From Paenibacillus sp. BSR1-1 (GTDB taxonomy: Bacteria; Bacillota; Bacilli; Bacillales; Cytobacillaceae): a DNA stretch of 64,000 bases. The first letter of the stretch is position 1; each line of letters starts with the position of its first letter. The stretch covers positions 248,001 to 312,000 of the forward strand of contig NZ_JAQMWQ010000003.1 of the NCBI RefSeq assembly GCF_030403775.1, in the 5' to 3' direction. The translations under genes were made by a program, and so were the position numbers. A model generated the notes under the pieces. It was not told the origin of the DNA. It ran no database searches and worked only from the letters and a program-made list of their open reading frames with translations. Positions 38,401 through 46,515 of the stretch are shown here, piece after piece.

Positions 38401-38490
38401 TGCAGACATTCCACCCCACACGAGTATAAGAACTATTAAAGTTAAAATAAGAATTCCGCGCTCCATCATTTCATTAATCAATGGTTTCAT
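35407..38490 (-). CDS. RND-family exporter permease 1 (SwrC/HAE1-like)
   Basis: A 1027-residue RND transporter with 12 membrane helices and two large extracellular domains. Family marks: LTVSGLIVAMGRVVDDSIVILDNM in helix 4 with the paired Asp residues for proton relay, and AALVGLLMLTGIVVTNGIVLVDK. B. subtilis SwrC of this group exports surfactin. No membrane-fusion protein or outer channel gene is adjacent, as is normal in monoderms. A homologue of similar length lies at 43341 on the other strand. No Pho box was seen before it, so co-regulation with the island is unproved. The substrate is unknown. Confidence 0.92.
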   Translation of the reverse strand: MKPLINEMMERGILILTLIVLILVWGGMSAWQIQRDYLPEINNSTLSVTVRADNYQADQVKAIITEPIQQAVRVVDGLQDVETNYFNGGSLISLNFPMNFNMEQAEEQVTKVLADVKLPAGIDKPLVTRLSTHSMPIIRMSLMSSSENISENMLRSSIQEDFVNRLKTVPGVKDVRVSGGGTAGYAVSLRLEDLTKAGLTVNDVKQSLEKNYRTGLEGKVSNNQVSIPVQVSGWGLTQQDLLKLPIHNGEGKTVPLSDVAGISNSIVNLETISRTDGKPSVLLDVLKTSTSNITDVSDRIKSKIKDIPALKNKDIQASILFDQGAQVNDSLKGLIKEGLLGCLFSMICVFLFFRKVRSTLLIVLSLPICLLATTGLLKTMGISLNILTVSGLIVAMGRVVDDSIVILDNMNRKVHEANVKTSVHTLTQAVREMIPAIVSSTSTTVAVYVPIALIGGMVSSAFSGFAWSVVIALIISLFVSILVVPALYNLFWKGKPVSGVDKLESFAHKILTWVFDRKKKVVLTFVSLFLLTSLGAAFLPVNFLPTAKTGQIAVQIEMPQNTSLADVDAEVKRLEALLGTNVKVESFSSGLGSSFTPQSDDVFDAGGGWLQKPNIANLSIKVKNGTDVNDFIKSLQNQLNSLSSKAVYAVSNQNIAGDDSQLKINLTGSDSQTLETMAQTIRNELKLIPGLSVQGAAEADDHMTQYQITLNRKAIEHFGIKLEDVINRIQQYTAEGTKGFISINQNQFPIVIHTDKQNGTSKDIFTLMGGETFQDKDGKSVRLDQLATLEPTGSSVIQDKDGHPYAVITTNIISSDIGKVSTQVKTALGKIPLPEGIEYSFVGAPQQVYEMIYEMALALFFSILLVLIIISSVFRGWRAPMTVLICIPLAFIGSVIGMFIFKLEWNLAALVGLLMLTGIVVTNGIVLVDKIERNLRDGFEPKLAIMSGTSTRVRPVLMTACTTVLTLLPLAVSGKADTIVSQTLGVVVVGGMISSTLICLLVIPIMYEWMSGRGRKTKTSQQSKISA

Positions 38491-38620
38491 GTCATTTTAT
38501 TCGGGCAATGAAGCCCGAAACCGCTCCCCCTCTTTTTTCAGTAATTGGATGGTGCCAATGGCGGTCAGCTTTATCTATAAATTTTCACGTCCGCCACGAC
38601 TGGCATGGTATAAATCTTTC

Positions 38621-38656
38621 ACAACAATAGCTACCCTTTAGGATAGCTATTGTTGT
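38621..38656. terminator. Hairpin after the phosphoesterase gene
   Basis: ACAACAATAGCTA pairs with TAGCTATTGTTGT around CCCTTTAGGA. The T-run is weak on both sides. Confidence 0.6.
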
Positions 38657-38709
38657 GTTTCAAATTAATTTTCGATTCAATCCCTTATAAGAATAGAAGA
38701 AATTGGCTA

Positions 38710-41457
38710 TTACTCATTGTCAGTAGTAGTCGGAGCAAAGCTTTCAGGCTGTTTTTCGACCTCTTCTGGTGCAAGAGCTTTTTTCTCACCTGGGTATGGT
38801 TTATCAAAGCCTTCTGTCGCATACCAAACGGCATGATTTTGCATATTTGCGTTGATTTCATCCGGTACCGCATTTTTGCCGGTTAACTTATCTTTGTTCT
38901 TGTTGGACCACTGTGTCCATTTTTTCGAAAGTTCCTTTGCCTCCGGTGTTACGTTGGTTGTGTTGGCAAGAACTGCCGTATTGGCTTCCGGTGTTCCGTT
39001 TAAGGTGTCAAGCGGGATTTGGTTTGGCACAAATTCGTATGGTGTAAAGTCCGGCTTGTTCGTAAATAGTTCACTCATTGGCTCTGCAGCTGCATCGTTT
39101 TGGTTCATTGTCGGAATTCCAAGAATCTGCTCAATACTGCGAACCATATTGATGACAGTCCAATAGTGGCTGTTTGTAATCCCTTTCTTCACCCAAGGAC
39201 TGATGACAAATGCAGGCTGACGATGTCCGTCAACGTGATCTAGACCGTTTTGGGCGTCATCTTCTGTAACGATAATGACAGAGTCTTTCCAGTAAGGACT
39301 GTGTGAAATCAAGTCAACAATTTTACCGACAGCCAAGTCATTATCCGCAACCATCGCTTGAGGTGTAGGGAATCCTGAAGCGAGTCCGTTGGTATGGTCA
39401 TTCGTTACCCACATTGTCGTAAGTGCAGGTAAATCATTGTTCTTCACATGTTGTTCAAATTGTTTTTTGAAAATTTCAAATCGATATTGGTCTGGTATGC
39501 CCATGTCAAACGTTGGGAATGTTTTATGTGTAATTGGTTCTAGTGACGGAATATCCGTTTTTGCTTCATAGTTTCCAATCGGAATATGAAGATCGCCTTG
39601 CTTTTGGCCAGAAAGAATTAAATAATCATTATACCAATCAGTCCAAGAGCCTTGCGGCAACGTTCCGGTAAAAGCAGTTGTATCTTCTCCGAAGTTTTCT
39701 ACAGTCTTGCCATGTTTAAGGGCTTGATCCCATAAATGGCCGGTAGGTGCATATGCCATCGCATCTCCAGCACCACCAGGATAGCTTCGAACGTTTGCAG
39801 CATCTGTTTCTTTATCCTCATAGTCATTGTTGGTTCCTTGCATTACCCATTGGTGTCCGCTTGCTGATTGGATACCGCCAACATAAGTATTGTCCAAAAG
39901 CGGGAACGTAGTAGCCAGTTTATGCAAGTTAGGAGTTACTTTTTGCGGGAACTGCGTTAAAGCTACTTCTCCGTTTCCTTTTCCAACATCACCCAATACT
40001 TGGTCATATGTCCGGTTTTCTTTGATAATATAGAATACATGTTTAATCGTTGAAGGCTCACCGATACGTTCAGGCATCGCAACAGGCTTTCTATTGTCAC
40101 GCGGTTTCGCGTTAAGATCCTTTAAGCCGTACCAGTTATTGTTTTTGTACACTTGGTCTGTTCCCTTTGCTAAGGCCTGTGCAGTCGGGAATGGAATCAA
40201 GGAAAGTGACCCTTGCTGCGCATAGGAAGAGTGACCGTTTACGGTTATTCCTTGGATGTTCAAATTACGTGTCGGCCCGCGTGATCCAATACCATCAGCA
40301 TTGGCAACGACCAGATTTTTATTGGCTGAATCGACTGCGATATCGACCGGGAACCATGCTGTTGGTAAAAGTCCTTGCAATTCAGGTGCCTTATCTGGAG
40401 CCTGCCAGTCATAGACCGCAATGGCATTGTCACGGCCAAGGCTGACCATTAACTTGCCATCCACCATTTTAACAGCGTTTGGAGCTGAACCTTTTGGCGC
40501 ATTTGGATATGGTTTGATGTCGATTGTTTGGACCACATTATTTGTCTTTGAGTCAATAACAGAAACGGTGTCACTATTTGTGTTGGTGACAAATATGTAC
40601 TGACCTGACTGTGTCATCCGTTCCGGCTGCACGCCAACTGTAATGTTTTTAACCACTGTATTTGTCGAAAGGTCAACCACTGCAACGGTTCCTGTTGTAG
40701 TGGCACCTGTTTTATCTGTCACAACTGGAGTTCCAGAAGAGTCAACCGTAGTGTCGCCTGCTTGAGCTTTGCGGCCGCCTTGGTTTGTTACATATGCGAA
40801 GTTACCGTCAACTAATACGCTAGTAGGAGCATTTTCGACGGCAACTTTGGTTAGTGCGCCAGTTACCGGATCAATGACACCAAGGCTGTTGTCACGGTTT
40901 AAAGCAACCAGAAGCTTGCCGTCTGGCGCAACTGTAATATCAAGCGGGTTGATATTACCGCCGACAGATGCTTTAGGAAGATTGATAGATTTTAGAACTT
41001 TTGGAGTACCATCTTGTCCAACAGACAGAACGACCACTTTACCAGTTGAGCTTGACGACCCAGTTGCATATAGCTGGCTTCCGTCTTTTGAATAAGCCAA
41101 GCCCCACATACTGGAAAGACCTAAGCTGATATCCTGGGCTTTCATCACTCCGCTTGAAAGATCGATGACATTGATTCCAGTGCCGCCGTAATTGTTGCGG
41201 CCAACGATGGTTACTGCAGTCTTTCCATTTGGATTAACAGCAACAGTCATCGGGTTCCCGCCAAATTCAATTTGTTTTCCTGCAGGTGTAATCAACTGGT
41301 TAACAGGTGTCTGCACGGAACCATCTGCTTGTTGACCCACTAAATTGCTTCCAAAAACACCGTCTTGCGCAGCATAGACACCCGCAGAACCTAAAAGCAT
41401 GGTACTTAATGTAATTCCCGCAAACAGCCTTTTCTTTTTTCTAAGTTTCTTTAACAT
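38710..41457 (-). CDS. Secreted beta-propeller phosphoesterase
   Basis: 915 residues: signal peptide to about residue 30; a seven-blade YVTN-type propeller (about 60-420) with repeats such as TVAVVDLSTNTVVKNITVG and VSVIDSKTNNVVQTIDI; then a phosphoesterase domain of the phospholipase C / acid phosphatase family (about 465-830) with the catalytic-site segment FYIIKENRTYDQV, ASGHQW, TNDHTNG and VTEDDAQNGLDHVDGHR. It should release phosphate from lipids or other esters outside the cell. Start at the ATG at 41457, eight bases after AAGGGAG. Three phased Pho boxes precede it. Confidence 0.88.
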   Translation of the reverse strand: MLKKLRKKKRLFAGITLSTMLLGSAGVYAAQDGVFGSNLVGQQADGSVQTPVNQLITPAGKQIEFGGNPMTVAVNPNGKTAVTIVGRNNYGGTGINVIDLSSGVMKAQDISLGLSSMWGLAYSKDGSQLYATGSSSSTGKVVVLSVGQDGTPKVLKSINLPKASVGGNINPLDITVAPDGKLLVALNRDNSLGVIDPVTGALTKVAVENAPTSVLVDGNFAYVTNQGGRKAQAGDTTVDSSGTPVVTDKTGATTTGTVAVVDLSTNTVVKNITVGVQPERMTQSGQYIFVTNTNSDTVSVIDSKTNNVVQTIDIKPYPNAPKGSAPNAVKMVDGKLMVSLGRDNAIAVYDWQAPDKAPELQGLLPTAWFPVDIAVDSANKNLVVANADGIGSRGPTRNLNIQGITVNGHSSYAQQGSLSLIPFPTAQALAKGTDQVYKNNNWYGLKDLNAKPRDNRKPVAMPERIGEPSTIKHVFYIIKENRTYDQVLGDVGKGNGEVALTQFPQKVTPNLHKLATTFPLLDNTYVGGIQSASGHQWVMQGTNNDYEDKETDAANVRSYPGGAGDAMAYAPTGHLWDQALKHGKTVENFGEDTTAFTGTLPQGSWTDWYNDYLILSGQKQGDLHIPIGNYEAKTDIPSLEPITHKTFPTFDMGIPDQYRFEIFKKQFEQHVKNNDLPALTTMWVTNDHTNGLASGFPTPQAMVADNDLAVGKIVDLISHSPYWKDSVIIVTEDDAQNGLDHVDGHRQPAFVISPWVKKGITNSHYWTVINMVRSIEQILGIPTMNQNDAAAEPMSELFTNKPDFTPYEFVPNQIPLDTLNGTPEANTAVLANTTNVTPEAKELSKKWTQWSNKNKDKLTGKNAVPDEINANMQNHAVWYATEGFDKPYPGEKKALAPEEVEKQPESFAPTTTDNE

Positions 41458-41503
41458 CTCTCTCACTCCCTTTTTTTGGTACGGTTTAAGATTACTCCTG
41501 TTT

Positions 41504-41531
41504 TATTAAGCACTTATTGATTAAATGTTAA
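41504..41531 (-). promoter_or_regulatory. Pho boxes before the phosphoesterase gene
   Basis: Minus strand: TTAACA-N5-TCAATA-N5-TTAATA with exact spacing. The middle box is imperfect and the region is AT-rich, so this is weaker than the pstS and phoX sites. Confidence 0.6.
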
Positions 41532-41630
41532 TTACAAATTAATAAAATTCTGACTAATTATCTAAAACTATCGACCTAGTTCAATTTCGAGCATTTTTAT
41601 TTTTTAAAAAAAGGCTCTGTTAGACTTAGT

Positions 41631-41770
41631 TGTTGATTTGCGCTCCAGTCGCTTCGCTTTCCGCGGGCGTGCCGTGGAGCCTCCTCGGCGCTTTGGCGCC
41701 TCCGGGGTCTCCCCTGCCCCGTACTCCCGCAGGAGTCTTCGCGCCTTCCGCTCCAATCAACAGTGTTAAA
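41631..41770. repeat. Bacillaceae dispersed repeat, copy 2
   Basis: Same element as at 10112-10250: TGTTGATTT at one end, CCGCTCCAATCAACA at the other, with CTCGGCGCTTTGGCGCC and CCCGCAGGAGTCT inside. This copy has fuller complementary ends. Non-coding. Confidence 0.8.
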
Positions 41771-41800
41771 AATCAATACTGTTCTTTAACATAGCCTTAA

Positions 41801-41836
41801 AAAAAGAAAAGCTGCCAGAATGGCAGCTTTTCTTTA
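41801..41836 (-). terminator. Terminator of the DedA-PAP2 gene
   Basis: AAAGAAAAGCTGCCA pairs with TGGCAGCTTTTCTTT around GAA. Confidence 0.88.
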
Positions 41837-41838
41837 AA

Positions 41839-43119
41839 CTACTGATTTTTTTTCAAAACAAGTCGAATCATTTCAAACAATAAGAAGTTAAAAAATATCC
41901 AGACACCGCCATAGACATATCCGCCAACAATATCACTTGGAAGAATTTCGCTCGATGCTATCTTTGCTATGGTTACCCCCAATAATACGACTATGGCTAC
42001 TATGGGGCCCATAATTGTAGTAATTGTGTTTTTCGGATGGCGGACAAGTAAAAATAAACATGTTCCATAAATAGTGATGGTTATCAACGAACTTATTTCA
42101 GGAAAAGTATCAGAATGAAATTTCCCTACGAACCCTAGCGATTGAAGTGAGGAAAAAATCTGTATGACTGATTCATGAAACAACCTTGCTCCTAAAATGG
42201 GAACAATTAGTAGAAGAAACTCAAGCAGCCTGTTTTGTCCTTTTCTCCAAATTATGATGAGGGTTATTCCAATTATGGCACCGAAAGCATACGGAGATTG
42301 GAATAATTGAAATAAACTCATCCATCTCATATAAATAGCTGCCTCAACCAAATATTCAGTGACATCATCAAACTGGCTAAACTCACCAAATAAATAGTCT
42401 TGAGCCATACCAAGCATCAATGTCACCATACCGATTAATACGAGAGTAAGAAAAATGAGAAAGAGTTCTGTTTTTCGAATGGTTTTAAGATGATGAAGCA
42501 GCCGTTGTGTGAACCGTATAAAAAAATCCTTAATTTGATTTTTATAAAACCGGTAGGCCAAATAACCTGCCAACAAGATTGCAAAAACAATGATAAAGAT
42601 AATTAAATATTTGCTTGCTGAATGATGGAAAGCCTGCCACCTAGGGCCCAATACTTTTCCTAAAGTAATAAAACAAAATCCCCACAAAAATGATCCAATA
42701 TAAGCAGGTAGTATAAATTTTCGAAATGGCATTTGTGAGATCCCCGAAATATACCCCGTAAAATGCCTGATTCCCGGTATGAAATAAGCGAAAACTAACA
42801 ATTTACTTCCTGAACGCTCGAACCAGGCAGCTGTTTTTTTATATCTTTCCGGTCCCATGTGGATGTACTTTCCGTATTTTTCAATAAGTTTATATCCTCC
42901 TGCCTTCCCAATCCAATAGGTTACCGTAATGCCCGCACCGCCTGCAGCAAAGACCGTCAGGAGTGCAAAAATATAATTCATTTTTCCCTGAAAGACAAAA
43001 TAACCAGCGTAACTCATTAAAAATTCTCCTGAAATGGGCAGCGCCATAAGCTCCAGGAAAATACCTATAAATAAAATCAGATAGCTGTGATGTTCAAATA
43101 AAGTGATTAAATGTGACAT
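41839..43119 (-). CDS. DedA-family lipid transporter fused to a degenerate PAP2 domain
   Basis: A 426-residue membrane protein. Residues about 1-200 are a DedA (SNARE-assoc) domain with FLELMALPISGEFLM, the FAYFIPGIRHFTGYISG core and its conserved Arg; this family recycles undecaprenyl phosphate across the membrane. Residues about 215-420 resemble a six-helix PAP2 phosphatase, but the catalytic motifs are lost: FPEISSL stands where PSGHS is expected, and SEILPSDIVGG lacks the usual His. So the second half may bind a lipid phosphate without cutting it. GGAGGCATATAA precedes the ATG. Pho boxes are upstream. Confidence 0.83.
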   Translation of the reverse strand: MSHLITLFEHHSYLILFIGIFLELMALPISGEFLMSYAGYFVFQGKMNYIFALLTVFAAGGAGITVTYWIGKAGGYKLIEKYGKYIHMGPERYKKTAAWFERSGSKLLVFAYFIPGIRHFTGYISGISQMPFRKFILPAYIGSFLWGFCFITLGKVLGPRWQAFHHSASKYLIIFIIVFAILLAGYLAYRFYKNQIKDFFIRFTQRLLHHLKTIRKTELFLIFLTLVLIGMVTLMLGMAQDYLFGEFSQFDDVTEYLVEAAIYMRWMSLFQLFQSPYAFGAIIGITLIIIWRKGQNRLLEFLLLIVPILGARLFHESVIQIFSSLQSLGFVGKFHSDTFPEISSLITITIYGTCLFLLVRHPKNTITTIMGPIVAIVVLLGVTIAKIASSEILPSDIVGGYVYGGVWIFFNFLLFEMIRLVLKKNQ

Positions 43120-43218
43120 TTATATGCCTCCAAATTTAGAACCGAAATAGAACTTGTATGGATTCTTCCCACCTAGCTCTATTTAAAATGCTAGCATGAA
43201 TTCTTCTTTCATTTTGCA

Positions 43219-43246
43219 TCTTAATCAATTATTAATCTTTTATTAA
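43219..43246 (-). promoter_or_regulatory. Pho boxes before the DedA-PAP2 gene
   Basis: Minus strand: TTAATA-N5-TTAATA-N5-TTAAGA at exact 11-bp steps. AT-rich, so moderate support. Confidence 0.6.
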
Positions 43247-43340
43247 GGGAACATACACGTTCGTTTTATACACTTAAATTGCCCAAATATGGGAGACTGT
43301 ATCATTCTAGTTTGATAAGAAAATTACGGGAGGCAAAATA

Positions 43341-46300
43341 ATGAAAAGATTAGTAGAGGCAACCATGCAAAGAGCCATTCTGATGATTGTTTGTGTGGTT
43401 ATCATTTTAGCCTGGGGCGGTATTTCTGCTTATCAGATGCAAAGAGACTATTTGCCGGGAATTAATAATACTACCCTTTCTGTTAGTATGAGAGTGCCTG
43501 GTTACCAAGCAGCTCAGGTCAAACAGCAAGTAACGGATAATCTGGCAAGTGCCGTCAAAACAGTCGATGGTTTATCCAATGTTGAATCCACTTCTTATGA
43601 CGGCGGATTGTTTATGAGTTTGTATTTTCCAATGAATACAGACATGAAGCAAGCAGAAGATCAAGTAAACAAAGCGTTGGCAAATGCAGACCTACCGTCA
43701 ACCATTACAAGTACACCCTCGGTAACACGATTAACAACTAGTTCATTCCCAATTTTGACTTATAGCGTAACAAGTTCGAAATTGGATGAGCAAACATTAC
43801 GTTCTACTGCCACACAGGAAATTGTGAAGCAATTAAAATCTGTTCCTGGTGTATCAGATGTATCCGCCATTGGTGGAGCAAAAGATGGTTATGTATTAAC
43901 TGTCCGCATGAAAGACCTAGTGAAAAATGGATTAACTTTAGATGATGTAAATAAATCGTTTGCTTTGGCTGTTCCATCCATGCCGCAAGGGAATATCGTT
44001 AACAACCAATTATCGATACCTGTCTCTTTTGATGGGTTACCATTAACTGAGAAGCAAATGGAAAACGCAACAATTAAGAATAAAGAAGGAAAAGTTATTC
44101 CTGTTTCAGCGTTCGGTACGATCACGCATTCTTTGAATGACGTTAAAACTGTTTCCCGAACTAACGGAGCACCAAGTGTTACTTTAAATGTAATCAAGAC
44201 ACCATCAGCCAATATCACGGATGTGGCTGATCAAGTAAAAGATCGTGTTGCACATCTTCAATTAGATACCGTGAATCCAAAAGATGTTTCGTTCAAAGTT
44301 CTACTTGACCGTGAAAAAGAATTAAACAGCTCTTTATTCGGATTAGTTCGGGAAGGCTTGCTTGGCTGTTTATTCTCGATGATTTGTGTGTTCTTCTTCT
44401 TCCGAAATGTTAGAAGCACATTATTAATTGCGATTTCACTGCCAATTTCTTTACTAGCAACAACTGCTTTCTTAAAATCAATGGGTATTACATTAAACAT
44501 TTTAACCGTATCTGGTTTGATTGTAGCAATGGGTCGTATTGTCGATGATTCAATTGTTATCTTGGACAATATGTATCGTAAACGGGAGGAATCAAAGGAT
44601 AAATCTCTACTATCCGTTCTAGCATCATCTGTTGTTGAAATGCTTCCAGCTATTTTGGGCTCAACGCTTACAACAATCGCCGTTTATATTCCGATTGCTT
44701 TTGTCGGCGGGGTAATTAGTGCATCTTACAGTGGATTTGCTTGGTCAGTCGTCATTGCACTTATTATTTCATTCTTTGTTGCGATGCTTGTCATTCCTGC
44801 CCTTGCTTTTATGGGATGGAAAGGCGGCAATACAGCAAAACAAACGGTCAAACTTGATAATACAATGAAACCTTTATTGCAGTCTGCTTTTAAACACAAA
44901 AAAGCGATGATTATTGTTTCTATCTTAGTCTTTTTAGGTGCTGGTATCTATTCTGCTTTCCTTCCAGTAAGTTTATTGCCTAGTGGAAAAATCGGACAAA
45001 TTGCCATTAAAGCTGAATTGCCTAAAGGAAGCACGTTAATTCAAGTTGATTCGGAAGTGCAAAAGATTGAAAAAACATTAAAAGAGAATCCAAAAGTTAC
45101 TGCGTATTCAGCCAACTTTGGCTCAACCATGACACCGCAAAGTGATGACGTGTTTGACCAAGGAGGCGGCTTTATCACTTATCCAAATGTCGCCAACCTT
45201 GCTGTTGTGCTGAAGAACCAAAAGGATGCTGATTCTGTCATTAAACAGTTACAAAACCAGCTTCCGACATTATCTAAAGATGTTACTTATACTGTAACAA
45301 GCCAGAACATCTCTGGTGATGATTCACAAATGCGTATCTTATTTACAGGTTCGGACCAAACAACATTAGACCAAGTTGCTCAAGAAGCTAGAACAAACTT
45401 ATCCAAGGTTGCAGGCCTAAGTGTTGACGGAAAAGTTGATTTAACAAATGGTTCACCGAAGTATAAAGTGACTTTTGATCAAAAAGCAATTGAAGAAAAA
45501 GGTGTTAAAGTTTCTGACATCCTGGGTGTGATTAGTCGTTACATGTCTGCTTCTAAAGATGCAACGATTACGATTGATCATAAAGCCCTTCCTGTAGACC
45601 AATTTTTAGATCAAATTGCATCAGGAACCAACTCTACAATTTCATTAAATGCTTCTGCAGATGATGTTTTAGCATCTCTTGCGGCTGAAACAGTTGCTGG
45701 AAATAATGGTGAAATGGTTCGTTTTGACCAAATCGCAAAGATTGAAAAAGACCAATCTCCTTCAACCATTAGTGAACGAGATGGTCAGCCATTCTCCCTT
45801 GTTACAGCACAGATTACATCTAATGATATTAGTAAAGTGTCGAGCCAGGCAGATGAAGCTCTAAGCAACATGAAGCTACCTAAAGATGTGACGTATTCAT
45901 TAGGCGGAATTACTCAACAAGTCAAAGATATGATTTTCGATATGTCTGTTGCGGTTGCATTCTCGATTCTTTTAGTATTGCTGATTACTTCTTCTATTTT
46001 CAAAGGCTGGAGAGCACCACTATCAGTACTATTAAGCATTCCACTTGCATTAAGTGGTGTGGTTATCGCATTGGTTATATTCCATGGTGAATGGAATCTT
46101 GCAGCTTTAATCGGTATTCTAATGCTTACTGGTATTGTTGTAACAAACGGTATTGTGTTAATTGATAAAATTGAAAGAAATCGAAAAGAAGGAATGCCTG
46201 TTAAGGAAGCTGTATTGAACGGTAGTCTTTCTAGGATCAGACCGATCTTAATGACAGCTGCTGCAACAGTCCTTACTTTGTTACCACTTGCATTTTCACA

Positions 46301-46463
46301 CAATGCCGACACAGTAATTTCTCAAACGCTTGGTATTGTCGTTATTGGCGGTATGGTAACATCAACAATTAATAGCTTTATTATCATTCCTATTATCTAT
46401 GAGTGGCTGCATAAAAAATCAGCAGTCAAAAACGCGAGTTCAATAACGCAAGGCATACACTAA
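43341..46463 (+). CDS. RND-family exporter permease 2 (SwrC/HAE1-like)
   Basis: 1040 residues, clearly homologous to the exporter at 35407: same N-terminus pattern (ILAWGGISAYQMQRDYLPG), same helix 4 (GRIVDDSIVILDNM), same SQNI(S/A)GDDSQ segment. It has 12 helices and two extracellular loops. An ideal GGGAGG precedes the ATG. Divergent from the DedA-PAP2 gene. The two copies have diverged well beyond a recent duplication, so they likely differ in substrate. No accessory protein gene is adjacent. Confidence 0.92.
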   Translation: MKRLVEATMQRAILMIVCVVIILAWGGISAYQMQRDYLPGINNTTLSVSMRVPGYQAAQVKQQVTDNLASAVKTVDGLSNVESTSYDGGLFMSLYFPMNTDMKQAEDQVNKALANADLPSTITSTPSVTRLTTSSFPILTYSVTSSKLDEQTLRSTATQEIVKQLKSVPGVSDVSAIGGAKDGYVLTVRMKDLVKNGLTLDDVNKSFALAVPSMPQGNIVNNQLSIPVSFDGLPLTEKQMENATIKNKEGKVIPVSAFGTITHSLNDVKTVSRTNGAPSVTLNVIKTPSANITDVADQVKDRVAHLQLDTVNPKDVSFKVLLDREKELNSSLFGLVREGLLGCLFSMICVFFFFRNVRSTLLIAISLPISLLATTAFLKSMGITLNILTVSGLIVAMGRIVDDSIVILDNMYRKREESKDKSLLSVLASSVVEMLPAILGSTLTTIAVYIPIAFVGGVISASYSGFAWSVVIALIISFFVAMLVIPALAFMGWKGGNTAKQTVKLDNTMKPLLQSAFKHKKAMIIVSILVFLGAGIYSAFLPVSLLPSGKIGQIAIKAELPKGSTLIQVDSEVQKIEKTLKENPKVTAYSANFGSTMTPQSDDVFDQGGGFITYPNVANLAVVLKNQKDADSVIKQLQNQLPTLSKDVTYTVTSQNISGDDSQMRILFTGSDQTTLDQVAQEARTNLSKVAGLSVDGKVDLTNGSPKYKVTFDQKAIEEKGVKVSDILGVISRYMSASKDATITIDHKALPVDQFLDQIASGTNSTISLNASADDVLASLAAETVAGNNGEMVRFDQIAKIEKDQSPSTISERDGQPFSLVTAQITSNDISKVSSQADEALSNMKLPKDVTYSLGGITQQVKDMIFDMSVAVAFSILLVLLITSSIFKGWRAPLSVLLSIPLALSGVVIALVIFHGEWNLAALIGILMLTGIVVTNGIVLIDKIERNRKEGMPVKEAVLNGSLSRIRPILMTAAATVLTLLPLAFSHNADTVISQTLGIVVIGGMVTSTINSFIIIPIIYEWLHKKSAVKNASSITQGIH

Positions 46464-46474
46464 TAAATATTCAC

Positions 46475-46515
46475 ACCCAAAAAACACCGACTTCTTAGTC
46501 GATGTTTTTTGGGTT
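46475..46515. terminator. Terminator between RND exporter 2 and prsW-like gene
   Basis: ACCCAAAAAACA-CGACT pairs with AGTCGATGTTTTTTGGGT; long and usable from both sides. Confidence 0.88.
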
